A DNA stretch of 64,000 nt from Coniferiporia sulphurascens (GCA_002794785.1 NBBA01000005.1:1240001-1304000), one strand, 5' to 3'; shown: positions 36,116 through 49,356, counted from the first letter of the stretch. Translations and numbers: made by a program. The notes: generated by a model from the letters alone, not told the origin.

Positions 36116-39008
36116 TCATAAAATCCATCTTCTGTCCTTGCCCACTCGCAATACATCTATTGCACACTTTATCTCGATCCTCGTTTCCCTCTCCTGCCGT
36201 AGCCCCTTCGTGTTTTTCGATCGTCTTTTTGGGTTTATACCAACTCGCTGCGCTATAGGTGCAATGGCAAGCCATAATATCTTTTCAACCTCAATGAGAC
36301 AGTCATAGGCCCGTTTGTCTGCTTCTAATACCACCGCGACTTCAGCACCAGGATGCGGGCTCTTCCGGTTGGGCCTTCCGGAAACACGAGAGGTTGGTTG
36401 ACGAATATGTTTATAATTGATGAGCTTGTCTGCAAGATAGTGTAACCACTTGTCTCCGTGTTAGACAACAAAATTATAAAGGTCGAGTGAAGATGTCCTA
36501 CCATAACATTAGTCAATGGTCTGAAGGACTGCCATTCATCCTTGTTACATTCTTTCATCATCCGGTATACATCGTACTGGTAATCGCCTTCACCCTGAAA
36601 TATTTCTTCTGTGAAGGGTGTCCAGTATGTGTTTCCAAGCCCATGATCGATGCGAGCGAGCCCAAGGTCGATGATGGTTGACCGTACGCCGTGCGAGGGG
36701 TCATCCATAGAGACCAAGCCGCCAGTAGCTGCCCCCGGAAAATGAAAGGACTTTGGAGTGTGACGAACGAGGATTTGCCCCCAATGCAGATCTCGGTGCT
36801 AGGGTCATTATCAGCAAGGTCAAGGTGATACGTATATTAAAGGATCATGGACGAACCTCAAAATTTAAGAGTTCTTCGGCTCGTCCAAGACTCCGCGTAA
36901 CCTGCCAAAAGATGCTACAGGCCTGAGACCATCCAGAACCACCACTCCAAGTAGAAGAGTTGAACGAAAATGACTCCAGATCCGGTCCACCATTTGGGAG
37001 AACGATGACAACAAATGCTTGATCTTCACTGAAAGAGTCTAGCAACCAAATGACATCGAAATTCTTCACTTCCGAACGTGAAAATAGACTCACCAGGCCG
37101 CACACTTTCAGAACCTTTGCTTTCGTTATACTCGTCCCATAGTTTAATTAGTCGTGTCGGATAAGAGCCTTGTACGACATGAACTCTGAGCAGCTTGATG
37201 AAGCCTTTACAGACTTCTCCCGTGGCTCTAGTAACCAATATTTCGTTCAAGACGTCTTCAACCTCACTTACGGGAGGCGACTCCCATTCTGCCTTCCACG
37301 TTGCGGAAATGTCATTTTCCTCGTCGGACAAGGGAATGACCTTTAAGACCACACTTCCGATCCCAAATACTTCAGAGTACGACGCTTCACCGACCTTTGA
37401 AAAGGATGGGCAGAGCTTGCTGTTGGATGCGTTCGTTGAAAACCCGGTATGATCAGAGAAGTCAATTATTGGGTCGTCAGGAAAGGTCTCAATAAAAGCA
37501 GTGAAGTCGAAGGGCATTATCTGTCCGCACTCAGAGAGCAGTGAGCGTAAGTAGGGAGGGTTGTGCGGCCTGTACAAGTTTAGCTGGGGGCCTGATGAAG
37601 TCTCGTATTTCTTCCGAGGCTGTGATATAGAGCTTCCAGTAATGGTAGGAAGTCCCAAGACTTGTGACGGTGCAGATTCGGAAAGTTCGAAGTCCGCAAC
37701 TTTTAAGGCCAACTCAAGCTCCTCATCAATGGATGATGAGTCATCGTCTGTGAAAGCAGGCGTCCACGAGAGACCTGACGTCCTCGTTCTTTTCTGGGAA
37801 AATGTTGACGCCTGACGCGTCGGTCTAATTGGTGTGAGTTGACGTGGTCGTGGATGAATAAGGTCCGAATCAAGGAAGCGATCTTCAGACACAGATGCTG
37901 GAGCTGGTTGAGGCCTCACTGTGATGGCCGGTTTGCTCTCGACGGTCATATGAATAGTCGTGGAGGATGTCGCTGCAACACGAGGGGGTAAGGGGATTAC
38001 CACTTCGACCTGCCGTTTGCGTGTAGGTGGCCTGCGCTTTCTTACTGGCACTTTTGGCTGTGCTGATTGGTGCTCGGCACTCATGCAGGCAAGGGCGTTC
38101 GGTCCCTCTGCAAGTTTGGGCGCCATGACAGGTCTCTGAGAGGTACTGGTATCATAGTCCGATTCTGATTCCGATACAATAACGGCATGGGTCGCCCTTT
38201 TCGATGCCCGAGGCTTATGCAGTGAATAAAGTTCCTCTTCTGTAGAGTCACGTTCAGTAGAGACATTTTCCATCTGCTTTGATCTCCGAGAAGTTCGTGC
38301 GGTCCGAGTCGATGTGCTCGCTTCGGCCTTCCTTAAAACCCTCCTATCCTTTGCCTCTTCGGCCTCCGGTACATACTCCTCGTCATCGTCCCTTTCATCC
38401 TCCGAGTTAGATGGGTGATGATTCCTTACGGGTACGGACTTCGCCACTCGCTTGACCGCCCCCTCGGATGTCTTCCTAGACATTTGCACGTCTGGACCAT
38501 TTGATTTCGTTATGCGTCTTTCTTGGCTGAGCCGACGCCCTGTGTCATCTAAAATAATAATGTCCACGTCTATGTGCGAGGATATTTTGGGGAATTTCTG
38601 CCGTTTGGCGGACGTGCCCTTGCCAACACCACGAGAGCTCCTCGATAACGCGGCTGGCGATTTGGGTACATTCGTCGGACATATGCCAAGAGGCCGACGA
38701 GTTGGTGCGCAAGTAGTTTCGGTGGATAAACTTCTGTCCACAATTTTCTTGGACGGGGCGTTAGATTGCCTACGGTCGTTGCGGCTGTTCTTGATGGGTT
38801 TGTACACTGAGATACCGGGAACGGACAAATGCGCGTAGATATCCGCTTCCTCTTCGGCTCCCGAAGCATCCAAAATGACATTTAGATCCGATGCTGGTAT
38901 CTCTTCAGGAGTTGTCGAATCATTGAGGGAACAGTCATTAGAAATTGGGACGAAGCGCTGCGCGCGTCGCCCATAGGAAATTACTTTCTTTGTTCTCGTG
39001 GAGAACAT
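36116..39008 (-). CDS. HASPIN: Haspin-type protein kinase
   Basis: Four exons (39008-37078, 37028-36857, 36798-36502, 36448-36116) give 910 aa. The first 480 residues are disordered and basic, with many Ser/Arg and SDSE-like clusters. The kinase domain begins at FSKVGEASYSEVFGIGSVVL, with the ATP-site Lys in VVLKVIPL, Glu in VLNEILVTRATGE and hinge VVIVLPNGGPDLE. It continues with the catalytic loop EHRDLHWGQILVR and the metal motif STIIDLGLARIDHG, then YWTPFTEEIFQGEGDYQYDV. The layout is that of haspin, which phosphorylates histone H3 Thr3 at mitotic centromeres. Two positions differ from animal haspin: Gln replaces the catalytic-loop Asn (HWGN), and DLG replaces DYT. The lineage may share these changes; activity cannot be judged from sequence. 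Confidence 0.88.
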
Positions 39009-39350
39009 GAGGACGAACGAAGAGATCTAGAGTGTGGTACGCGATCCAGCTTCGGCGGTTGAGGGGAAAACACCACAGATATTTGTTTGAGCTTGCCGAG
39101 CAGAGCAACTTCAATAGACACAGAATCGGAACGTAGTATGTAGAGCTAGTAAATAGCCTGAGTACGAACTTCGGACCGCACTGAACAGAACAACTCCCAA
39201 CGCGTCTTCGGCACGTGACGAGACGAAACGAAAACTGGAATATAAAATTATATATATTATTTACACAAATTACAGTGGTATACCTCATATACACTGTCGC
39301 AGAGCTGCAGCCTGCGGCCCGACAAGTTTCTCTCTGAATTCACCCAGTCC
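39009..39350. promoter_or_regulatory. Divergent promoter region, haspin / zinc-knuckle gene
   Basis: This is 342 bp between two divergent start codons, with an A/T-rich core at 39240-39290. It must contain both promoters; no specific site is identified. Confidence 0.5.
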
Positions 39351-41487
39351 ATGCAACTACGAGAAGATATGGGCACAAACGGTGTGGAAGTTATTGACCT
39401 CACTAAATCGGACCCTCAGTGCACTCCACTACATGCCACAAAACCCACCGTGCCTGTTGCTGGTCCGTCCTTAGCAAATTATAACCGGGAGAACCGGAGA
39501 CGGAAGCGCCCCCGCACAGGTTCGACATCCGTTGAGCTCACTCCTGTGCTCATTTCAGATGGGGAAGAGCCGTCTTTGCCGTCAGTTGGTCTTGCCTCAG
39601 TTAAGACGCTCAGGCTGAGGACGAAGAAGAAATTCAAGCCGCTTGAAGAGGGGGAGGAGATAGGAGATATGGAGGCCAGAAGCGGCTTACATCGAACGGG
39701 GCAGGAAATTGATTCGCAGACGGGCGGGAGTACTGGCGTACGAGAACAGACTTCGGTGCAGGAAGACGGACAACCGCTACTGCGGGACTCTGCCAGGTTG
39801 CGCAGCCCTTCGCCCGCGTCATTGTTTTATCTCGATGACAAACCAGACACATATACTGTGACCCTCCCCAATGAATTTTTGGATGCTACCGAAGACAAAA
39901 TTACCGGAGCACCCAATACAGACCCGCTCTTGCTCCCTGATCATGTCAAGGTTGATGTGGCTGTCGGAGAGGCACCCGTGGTTGTCGAAACTTCTACGTT
40001 TGTTGACTCAGATAACGACGAGTTCATACATTATGCGGGCATGTACGAGACGCGAAATGTGTGTACATTCTCACCATTGCTTACAAGAATGTTCTCACAA
40101 TTTTTTGTAGACTGGTGCTCGATATTATGACGAACCTGAGGACACTGCCGTCCGGGCGCATTATGTTTGTGGTCACTGTGGCGCCGAGGGTGACCATAAG
40201 GCGGCTGATTGTCCAGTAGTCATTGTGAGCCAGGTTGCATACTTGAGTTAAACCCCTGTCACTCATGAAATTCCGGAAGTGTCTTACTTGCGGGGCCCAC
40301 AACGAGCATAGTACCCGAGGTTGTCCGATCATTAAAACTTGCTTCAATTGTGGTCTGAAGGGTCACATCAACAGGGTGAGTATGGAACAGGATGGAATTT
40401 GTGTGACCAGTAAAGTGATGCAAATATTGTCTCGCTAGGATTGCCCTAATCGATTTACGGCGCGTAAACTAATGGGTCGGGAATATTACGATGATTGTGG
40501 GCGATGTGGGTCCGACCTCCATAGCATAAGGGTAAGTTTGCATACTATATCGACCCTGAGCGTACATGACGCCCCGTGAAGGAATGCCCTACATTATGGC
40601 GAATGTATGAATATGTGGATGACGCAGAGCGCGAATCAACATTGCAGTCGCGAAAGACGAAGGAGGTCCTTCAGCTCGGCCAAGGCGGTGAAGGATATAT
40701 TGGCAGGGACTTATGGTGTTACAATTGTGGAGATGATGGCCACCTTGGCGATGTGAGTAATGTGTTCATTTTACCTTATATTATTCCCAATCTTTGGTCC
40801 TGCTAGGATTGCGATGTGGCATCCCGACCACCGGATTTTTCGAAAGAGCCTTCCGCATTCGGCTCTTACAACACTATGTCCGGTCCTTACGCAAACTACT
40901 CGTTCGATTCTTCTCGCCGGAACAACCGACGGGAATGGGAATTGAGTGGAGATTTTGATGACGGGCATGGTTTTGCGGGTCCTAGTGACGTTGGAAAACG
41001 AGGGCGTGACAAGGAGCGCGAACGTATGCGTAAGCGAGGGGAGGATGTGCAGCAAGAAGATGACGACTGGTTCGGGGACCGCCTGCTGTCTGCGAACCGA
41101 GGACACCCCCCACTCGGACAAGATCGCAAAAAAGCAAGCCATAAAATGGTTTTTGATTTTAAAAACACGTCAAAGACCGAGTCCGGGGAACAACGCCCCG
41201 CCGATCGATTGCTGGCACGTATGTCCTCACACGATACAAAAGGAGAGAAGGAACAAGTTGCCAAAAACTATTATCATGACCGCCAAAGGGGAAATTCGTC
41301 GAAATCCCGCCACGACCGCAATAATGAGAAGTCAGATGGCTACTCAAAGCGGGATAGAGAACGCGGCCGTGACCACGATCTCGATCGCGATCGGAAACGT
41401 GACAAAGACATGAGTCGACCGAGGGATACTAGTCGAGGGGACGAGAAGAGGCCTGGACGGCAGTACTATGGTGGTTATGGGCGATAA
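39351..41487 (+). CDS. Air1/Air2-like protein with five CCHC zinc knuckles
   Basis: Six exons. The N-terminus (MQLREDMGTNGVEVIDLTKS) is acidic and basic by turns, about 245 residues. Five zinc knuckles follow in a row: CGHCGAEGDHKAADC, CLTCGAHNEHSTRGC, CFNCGLKGHINRDC, CGRCGSDLHSIREC and CYNCGDDGHLGDDC. The arrangement matches yeast Air1/Air2, RNA-binding subunits of the TRAMP polyadenylation complex that feeds nuclear RNAs to the exosome. The C-terminus is rich in Arg, Asp, Ser and Lys with many RD and DR pairs. The introns fall between or near the knuckles. The length and long charged tail exceed yeast Air proteins, so the family call is firm but strict orthology is inferred. Confidence 0.83.
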
Positions 41488-42253
41488 GAAATCTCAGTTC
41501 TTTATGGGAGCCTATCCCAATAAAGCTATCTGGTGGCAACGGGTCCCAGATCTCAATATATTGCTCAAGCTTATTGCAATACCTGTGTTTGAGCGTCTGG
41601 AGTCCACAATGAACGCCTGGTGACTCTGGCTCAGGAGTGTAGGCACAGCGGCAGCTGGCTCCGCGACGTCGTTTAATACGACCATAAACTACATATCAGG
41701 GCTGACCGATGGATGATGCCTACCCCTATAGACCGCGATGCTGATGAACTGCGGCTGTAGCTGTGACCATGCGTAAGATACCCAATACCAGCCCGATCAT
41801 GCGACTGACCTAGAACATTCGGAATGGTGTGAACGGAGTACAGACAATGACTATCGAGAGAGGTCAATCGACCTTGCTTTTATCAAGGATGCGATTGTTT
41901 TGTCAAAAATGTTGAGAGCACTGGTAATGACCTCCCGAATTGTTGGCCAAGAATACATTGAAATTATGGCTTTCACATGACTACTGGTAGGGTACGTGTT
42001 GTGAGTCCGTGTTTGCCGGCGGCCAAATAGCCGAAGAACGCCCGCTCGGGTTCAAAACTCGTCACGTCCAGGTTGTAGACCCGGCTTCGCGACGACTCTG
42101 CCCTGCCGACTGCGACAAGTCTCTGAGGGCTCGTCTGAGTCGCCCGGACGTACCTTGCATTCTTCGGACTTAACTAACGTACCAAAAAAAGAGAAAAAAA
42201 TTAACGCTCGTACGCACCTTTACGACCATCCAACGACAGTAAGGCTAGGCGTC
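41488..42253. other. Gene-free stretch upstream of the seven-helix gene
   Basis: This holds the 3' flank of the zinc-knuckle gene and the promoter of the next plus-strand gene. I see no RNA gene or domain here. Confidence 0.45.
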
Positions 42254-45200
42254 ATGATTCCACTCGTCCCAGCCCTCGCTCTCTCCATAACATCTTTCTT
42301 GTTTTCCGTCAGTGTCATCGTACGTGCTGTTCTGCCTTTACTTCCGTCGCATCCTTTGAGCAGCAGCCGGGCAAGTCCTCTTTCCGGACTGTTCTTCTAT
42401 TCACCCACTGACCGTGGCTTGATCGTAATGCAGAGAGATTCTGGTGGTCTATCCGGCACTACGTCACTCCCTCCCATGCATAGAGCGTATACTTGGGTAG
42501 CGGCCTGCGACCTGCTTAGTTTGACTGTTTTCATATGGGAGGTTTTCGCGGAGTACCTGGGAGGGCTGTCGGGATCTGGCGATGCCGTCCTCGACCCCGC
42601 TTCAGCCGTGAGGCTGTGGTTGACTCTTACCTTCAGGCAGACGTGCCTCTTTGTTATCATTTCCGCAACTTTAGTGCAAGTTCGTTCAGGAAAGCCGGTT
42701 ACTTTTGGGTATAAGCAGTGGATCATTTGGGTGCCAACGTTCTTTATTGCTGCCGTCTCAACTTCAGTGGTCGGTCTGTTGACTGGAATTGGTATGAAGG
42801 GCTTATTTGTCGGCATCGTGAGTTTTTCAGTCGTCATCGCTGCTCTAAGTACGACCGCGTTGGTTTATACCGCCGCAACCCTGCTTGCTATCCGCCGCAA
42901 TCTTCCGACTCCAAGCAGACATGTCAAAGCGTGGCGCCGTGCGACAGAAGAGAAGTCTCGTCGCCGTTTTCTCCCGAAAGAGGCTGTCGAGGCGCTCAAG
43001 GACGGGAGTTCATGGATTACTTCTGATGCCGGTTCGCGTCGTAGCTCCATCTCAGCCTTCTCGTTCTCGACTGTACACAGTACAAGGGCTGAACTGGCCA
43101 GTACAAAGTCTGACCTAATCGCGGATGCGAAGGATAATATATCGTGTGTCGAAACAGACTTTAAAAATGACATAAAAAAGCTCCATGAGCCGGTTGGACC
43201 TCTGCTTGTGACCGGGCAAGGTCAAAACACATCTAGTCATCGCCTACCTCATATCCGAGTTGTTGAAGAAAATGAAGATAGCGGCGATCATTCCAAAGTT
43301 TCGCAACATGATAATTCTTGGCTAACCGAGCCTTCTGTCTCCCAGACCACTATGTCCTTCTGGTCATTCTCAACGGCCAGTGCGGATGGACTTGCCCAGC
43401 CGAATGTTGCCATGGTCATTCATCCGCAGATGTGCGGCAGTCATCCAGGTGCTTGTCTATTCACGCCAGCCTTGTCCGGCACACGAGTTCTGGATGACTG
43501 CTTTAACCCATCGGTTATTAGCTGTGACGATGCAGAAAGGGGCATCGATGCATTCTCTGTCCAGCGTGCGGGGGAGTACTTAAATATGAACTCCCGCCGC
43601 GTTGTCGGATGGCTTGTTCTTCTCTGGATACCCTTGGTGAGTACATTGCTTATGCTTTCGAAGAAAATGACCGAGCGACTCAATACGGCATTTGCAGGCC
43701 TTTTCCTTACCCTACTTACTCATGGCTACTCCCCAAGGTTTTTCGACGAATACTGTGTCGTCTATATTCCTCATACTTTCCGTATCACTCTCGGCACCCA
43801 TATTGGCACTCAATGTCATGTTTTCACGGCTGCCTATTCCAACTATCCCGTCTGAAAAATCAACTAAGGTGTCCCCTTCCATTGATTTTGAGGGACGTTA
43901 TAAACGTAGTGGCAGTGTGACTGTTGTCGAAGGTCGCCGTAGTGGGGACGTTTGGCTTGTCAAAGGAGATGCGATCCATAGTAAGGGCGGATTGAGTCGA
44001 GCAGCTTCGTTACTCACCCCGCTACCGAAGCTCTCCGTACTTCCTCAGGCAGAGTATGTCATCAGTGAGGATAGCAGAGCGGGTTCTCCCTCGCCACTTA
44101 CGATACTCGGGGATACTGCACTATTGGCTTCGAGTTCGGACATTATCTCATCTCGGAATCTGAGCAAAGGTCTTGGCACGCCTTGCAAAGAGGAGAATGA
44201 CGAATCGGCGTTTTCCTTCATTAGTGGGAGTTCATCTGTATTGACGGAAACTATTGAAATGGGGGATTGTCTTCGTCCTACATCGGAGAGAGTCCTGGGG
44301 CCGACTCTCGATAGGGACGACGTCGTTTCCAAGAGTTCGTGGGGTACTGGCAGAATGCACATCTTGAAGGAAAATTCCATAGCAAGGCCTGAAACAATCG
44401 TAGATGTCAGTGTTATGAATATCCCGGCACGCGGCCCTTTGGTAGGCACTGGATCGTCACTCACGGATTTGATCATTTACGAACTACCCGTCAAACCTAC
44501 CGCTTCCCAGAGGCTTGCAGACGATGCTCTTCGCGACCGGAGAGCCTTGAGATCTACGACTAAAACAGGGAGGGGAATGAACGACTTGAGGGAAGGTTCA
44601 TCAACCAGTCTCCATCTTCCGTTGACTGCAGGCCTCGCACCCAGGGCCGGCGGAGGCGCGACTATCCCGACGACGCCTGAGGGTATACAACGCCGTCGGA
44701 GTCTGACATCGCTCGCATCGCTCTCTTCTCCTGAATTGACATCTACGCCCCCTTTCAGTTCCACTAACAGGGTTGACTCAGCCGGGCTGAAAGGATGTCG
44801 CACAATAACTCCGAGCCCCCCATAGTAAGAAACCATTCACTCCCTTCGCACGAAAATCCTGAGCTGAGATGGCTGATATCGCGAAATGCACAGTAATAGT
44901 GTCTTTGCTGAAGCGGAGATCCGGGCCGTTCTAAGTAACAGAAGAAACAGCGTGGAGGATCGCCGTTCCAAATCTGGATCGTTGTACGGCGGCAGTTTAC
45001 GGCGAACTCAGATGACATCACCAGGGGTACAGGTTCAAGACGAAAGGCCTGCGCTTCAAGTTGCTCACATGCGTCACACAGTAGTGAAAAAAATCTTACC
45101 TTCGAGCATCCCGAATCTAAAGACCAGGATTGTACCGCATCATTTGACGGGGGTTGTTCCTGTCGCAGAGCTCGAGACAGCTAGTAATTCCTCCCCTTAT

Positions 45201-45368
45201 CTAAGAGAGGCTAACTGTTCTGCATTTGATGCACGGGAAACGGGGAACGTTCCCAGGCAGTATGGCATTACTGCTCTTCCCTTTTTTGTCCCGACCGATG
45301 ACCCTCCACACATTGTGCACCATCCAGACAGCTCTCGCGTCCAGCTCCGACTCCATCATACCTCATAA
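42254..45368 (+). CDS. Orphan seven-helix membrane protein with long cytosolic regions
   Basis: Three exons (42254-43636, 43698-44824, 44894-45368) give 994 aa. Seven hydrophobic segments are visible: MIPLVPALALSITSFLFSVS, WVAACDLLSLTVFIWEVF, QTCLFVIISATLVQV, WIIWVPTFFIAAVSTSVVGL, FVGIVSFSVVIAALSTTALV, then after a loop of about 220 residues VVGWLVLLWIPLAFSLPYLL and SSIFLILSVSLSAPILALNV. A Ser/Thr-rich tail of about 490 residues follows. The long loop between helices 5 and 6 resembles loop 3 of fungal GPCRs, but I recognise no GPCR class motif. It could be an orphan receptor or another seven-helix family. The ATG at 42254 directly precedes helix 1. Confidence 0.7.
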
Positions 45369-45993
45369 CGGCTTGGTTGGGACACTTTCGGACGGGCTAC
45401 AACGGAAGTGAACAGAACCGGACTGGGTCATCCTGGCAGAGTAACACCCATGCTTCAAGGCTGACGCTGGAACGACCGCGAGATAAAAATGTACTTGCCC
45501 ACCCAAACAGGTTTTACATACGGTTCGGGAAAGCGAAACGGACAAAGTGGGGGCTCATCTGAAGTACATGGTTTGGTAGGCACTTATTTGAGAAAAACTG
45601 ACAAGAGACAACCACTTTCCCGGAAGTTCCCGATGCCCACATGATGATCTGAGGCCTTCGTTTATAGTCTTTTATGTTATCCTGTTAGTATTATTTTTCC
45701 ATTTTTAAAGGCTCTCCCACCATTACTCAAGATTAATTACCGGTGCTCATAGCATTACGATCTAATTTCACTTCCGTACTTTGTACGATGCCTGTTTCTT
45801 AGTGTGATTGAATATGCAATTCGTCATGAATATGTTACTAATTGCTATCATAACTGGGCCCTTATCACTCGTTTCCTTGAGACAACATGCTATACACGCA
45901 TAAGCCCCTTTAGTCGCCTCCAAGCACAAAGGTCTACTGGTGAAGGTCTTACGCAGGTTGATGATACATCGTATTACATTACTGTATTATGGG
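45369..45993. other. Intergenic stretch between convergent genes
   Basis: These are the 3' flanks of the seven-helix gene (+) and TEX1 (-). T-rich patches at 45660-45720 fit polyadenylation regions. No gene is seen. Confidence 0.45.
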
Positions 45994-47473
45994 TCACATG
46001 CCAGGACCAAAGAGGCTGAGGAAAGCTGTCTGGGGCGCCCCCTCGCGGCTTTGTTGCCCGCAATAGGCGAAGACATATTTTGATGGATGCCATGTGACAG
46101 CCGGGGCGGGACCTATGGTGGACACGCGGTGGAGAGGCAAGCCAGTTTCGACAGCGCACTGGGAGGCAAATGGTGAATACGGCGTCCATATTATGCGATT
46201 ACTGAAGGTACCTACTATATCTATGTATGAACCCTGACTGGCGATAGCTAGATACTCGCCGTCGTGCGAAAAGCTCAGCGCATTTATTGAATGGCTGAAA
46301 ATAATGAGTAAGTGCTGGGTTTCTGCCAGAGGTCCTGCGGACGTACTCGCAGGCCGTAATAGTGTTGATACATATCCATTCGGTCATATCGAATAGGTTG
46401 ACGATAGAGTCATTGCCCCCCGAAGCGAGGTAACTAGGATACATGGTGTCCAGCCAATAAGCCGCAGAAAGGAGGAAAATGACACCTACCGCCCTCTGGG
46501 GTCGAGTGCCACTGCTAAACATCCGCCAACATGTGCGGCAGGCTGTTCGCGTAATACCAGTGATGGATAATCCATTATAATGAGCGTGTTTGATCGGTAA
46601 AAGCTCAGTGCTAGCCCGTCACCAGCATGATTAAATATGGCTGTCGAGGCCATGCACTGAGCTTTACATTAGTCCGCAAATACACGAGAAAACGAATGGA
46701 ACCCACAGGTTCTCGCTTCACAAAATTCCATTGAGGCTTCGGCTCGCCTTCGTTTTGCTCGAACTGCATAAAGGAAAGCTGGTTGCTTAGAGTGACTATG
46801 CAAATCGTCTTCCCATTTGGTGCGTAGTTGATCTGAGTCGGCACCTGATGGTGAGTGTATGTCTGAACACAGCGACTCTCTGTCAATTTTAGGAGGCTGC
46901 CGTGTCAGATTAGAGAAAGCATCGCACGAAAGCAAACCTGAGAAAGGGAACGTACGTCTCGCGTCCCAAAAAACAATTTTTCTATCCCTTTGGCTCGAAG
47001 AGCAGAACAATTCCGGGTGCGTTGGGTTCCAGGTCACGTAATCCACATCGTAATCGTGTCCACCGGTATACTGGACCGCACTACGAGGTTCCAGCTGTAA
47101 ATGGTGTTTAGAGCTTCTGCAATCATCTGGACAAAGTGGCATACGTACACTCTTTTCCGGTGTCCACAGCCTGACAGCCTTGTCAATTCCTACAGAGGCC
47201 AGTCTTCGGCCATCACAGCTCCATGCGACATGCGAGACGGGGTGTGTAGAGGTGAAACGTAGGTCCCGAGGCTGAAATGACGAGAAAGAGGGAGTCTGAC
47301 GCGATAGTTAGAATCAAAAGCATATTGAGAAAAGCATCGAAGGTTACATGGACGCCGCGTGAGGCATGCGTAACATGGGGCGGCGGCGAGGGGAACCGAG
47401 GTGTTTCCAGTATCGGGTCTTCGAGCTCTTCGGGTTTCCCGCCGCCGCTCTTCACAATTGATCTGCCGGACAT
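45994..47473 (-). CDS. TEX1: THO complex WD40 subunit Tex1/THOC3
   Basis: About eight exons. The start MSGRSIVKSGGGKPEELEDP is followed by an intron into PRDLRFTSTHPVSHVAWSCD, GRRLASVGIDKAVRLWTPEK, HDYDVDYVTWNPTHPELFCS, RDRKIVFWDARQSRCVQTYT, QINYAPNGKTICIVTLSNQL, NHAGDGLALSFYRSNTLIIM, VALDPRGRYLASGGNDSIVN, INALSFSHDGEYLAIASQGS and PAPAVTWHPSKYVFAYCGQQ. The repeats form a seven-bladed WD40 propeller in the Tex1/THOC3 order. THO couples transcription to mRNA export and limits R-loops. It is divergent from the aminotransferase gene with 281 bp between starts. The exon 1 start is the least certain part. Confidence 0.87.
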
Positions 47474-47754
47474 GTACGGAGAACTAGCAGCTAAGATCCA
47501 GAGGATGAGAGTCCTCTTTATACCCGCGATGTAATTTTTCCGGCATACCTGGACGTGACTTGGGTTATTATGAGGACAAGCTAGAGCCAAAGTCGTATTT
47601 TACTACTACTCGGAGTTGCAGCAGCTTTGTCACATTTGTTTGGATCGGCACGCGTATGTCCGCCCACCGGGGCCTCTTCCGCGTATTTACAACGAGTCGT
47701 CCTCAGTGCATACCATCAATAACCACAGAAGAAACATAAATCGATACTTCTGGG

Positions 47755-49267
47755 ATGTATACGAGGAACCTCGCTTTTCGCCTTTCGCATGCTGTGCAAA
47801 ACACCTCAAGTCCACCGTAAGCGGCATGGTCCCTGGCATTGACACGGGGCTTATATGCACCGGAAAGGATTCCCCAGGCATACAAATGGGCAGCATCGTA
47901 TGTTGCAACAAAAGAGAAACCAATACTCGATATGTCTCAAGGCGTCCCTGGAATCCCCCCACCCACCAAGCTCCTTAACGCACTGGGAAAGTGTGCGGCA
48001 GACCCTCGAACCTGCGGTTATTGTCCTGTAACTGGAGAGCCTCTGCTAAGGTCTGCTCTAGTACAGGAGATGAAGCACATCTATGGAATACATAGTGATC
48101 TCGATCCTGAAGACGTTGCATTGGCCGCGGGCGCAAACATGGCGTTCACTACTGCCATTATGGCCGTGGCTGATGCAGGCGATGAGGTCATCCTCCCTGT
48201 ACCTTGGTGAGCCATTTGCGATGGCCTGGGCATTAATTTTACAATTATGAAGGTCCATTTTCACTATAAACTCCATGCAGGTACTTTAACCATGAGTTAG
48301 TTTCTTTCCTGAATTCATAACGAAGCTCTATCGACGTCTTTCAAACGTAGAATGACGCTCCAAATGATGGGTATAACACCAGTCCCTCTTCAAACTATTC
48401 CGCAAGAAGCCTTCCGGCCTTCTCCGGAACGATGCGCAGAGCTTATCAACGCCAAAACTAAAGCAATTGTTTTAGTCACCCCTAATAATCCAGTACGCCG
48501 TCTTCAACTAGCTCAGTCATGCAAGTATCTAAGAATTCTTGCAGACAGGTGCTATATATTCTCCTTCTCTGATAGCGTCATTCGCCCTTCTGGCGAGAAA
48601 GCGCGGCGTAGCACTCATTATGGACGAAACATATCGTGATTTCATACCCGACGGCGTACCCCACCATCTCTTTGCTCCTCCTGCTTTGCAGTCGTCAACC
48701 GCTCCACTAGCAGATTGGACTTGGAGACAACACTTCATTCATATTTTCTCATTTTCCAAGAGCTATTGTATTCCGGGACACCGTCTTGGCGCGATTGTCG
48801 CCTCAGCTGAGGTTTTGCAACAAGTTAAAACAGTTTTAGACTGCATACAAATATGCGCGCCGAGACACGTACAATTAGCGCTGCACCCACTATTACCAGA
48901 GCTCCGTCCATTCATTCGCGAAACTTCACTGTCTCTCGTCCATCGTCACGAGCTGTTCAAATCACTACTTCCCAAAACATGGAAACTCGGCTCTCAGGGT
49001 GGATATTACGCCTTCGTAAAGCATCCTTTCAAGGGTGTATCTGCGATAGATGTCAGTCGTAGAATGGCTGTTGAGGCTGGAATAGTGACACTTCCTGCTG
49101 GCTTCTTCATGCCACCGAACTACTTAAGGAGTGAGGGAAGGGAGGATGCAGACAGATGGATACGATTTTCTGTGGCAAATATAGACGATGCCAAGGTCGA
49201 AAAGGTTTGCGAACGACTTCGTGAGGTGGAGTCTAATTTCGGGTGGGAAGTGGAAGACGGAGAGTAA
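47755..49267 (+). CDS. PLP-dependent class I/II aminotransferase
   Basis: Five exons. The first codes MYTRNLAFRLSHAVQNTSSP and splices (GTAAGC to CCGGAAAG) into PIPQAYKWAASYV, which restores the usual N-terminal block. Fold-type I signatures follow: DMSQGVPGIPPPTKLLNAL, ALAAGANMAFTTAIMAVADA, GDEVILPVPWYFNHEMTLQM, LVTPNNPTGAIYSP, MDETYRDF (Asp binding the PLP ring) and FSFSKSYCIPGHRLG (Schiff-base Lys). The C-terminus has QGGYYAFVKHPFKG, typical of aspartate/aromatic-like class I enzymes. The amino-group donor cannot be read from sequence. The frame before the first intron contains no alternative ATG that reaches the conserved block without a stop. Confidence 0.87.
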
Positions 49268-49356
49268 ACACATATATCTAGTACAACGTAAAAACGAATT
49301 ATAATTGGGGATCTGCCAATCGTATAACCCGTCCCTGAGGAGATGGTTTGGTAACA

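Noticed and set aside
42030..42110. GGGTTCAAAACTC resembling a tRNA T-arm
   Set aside because: No matching acceptor, D-arm or anticodon arm could be folded around it by eye.
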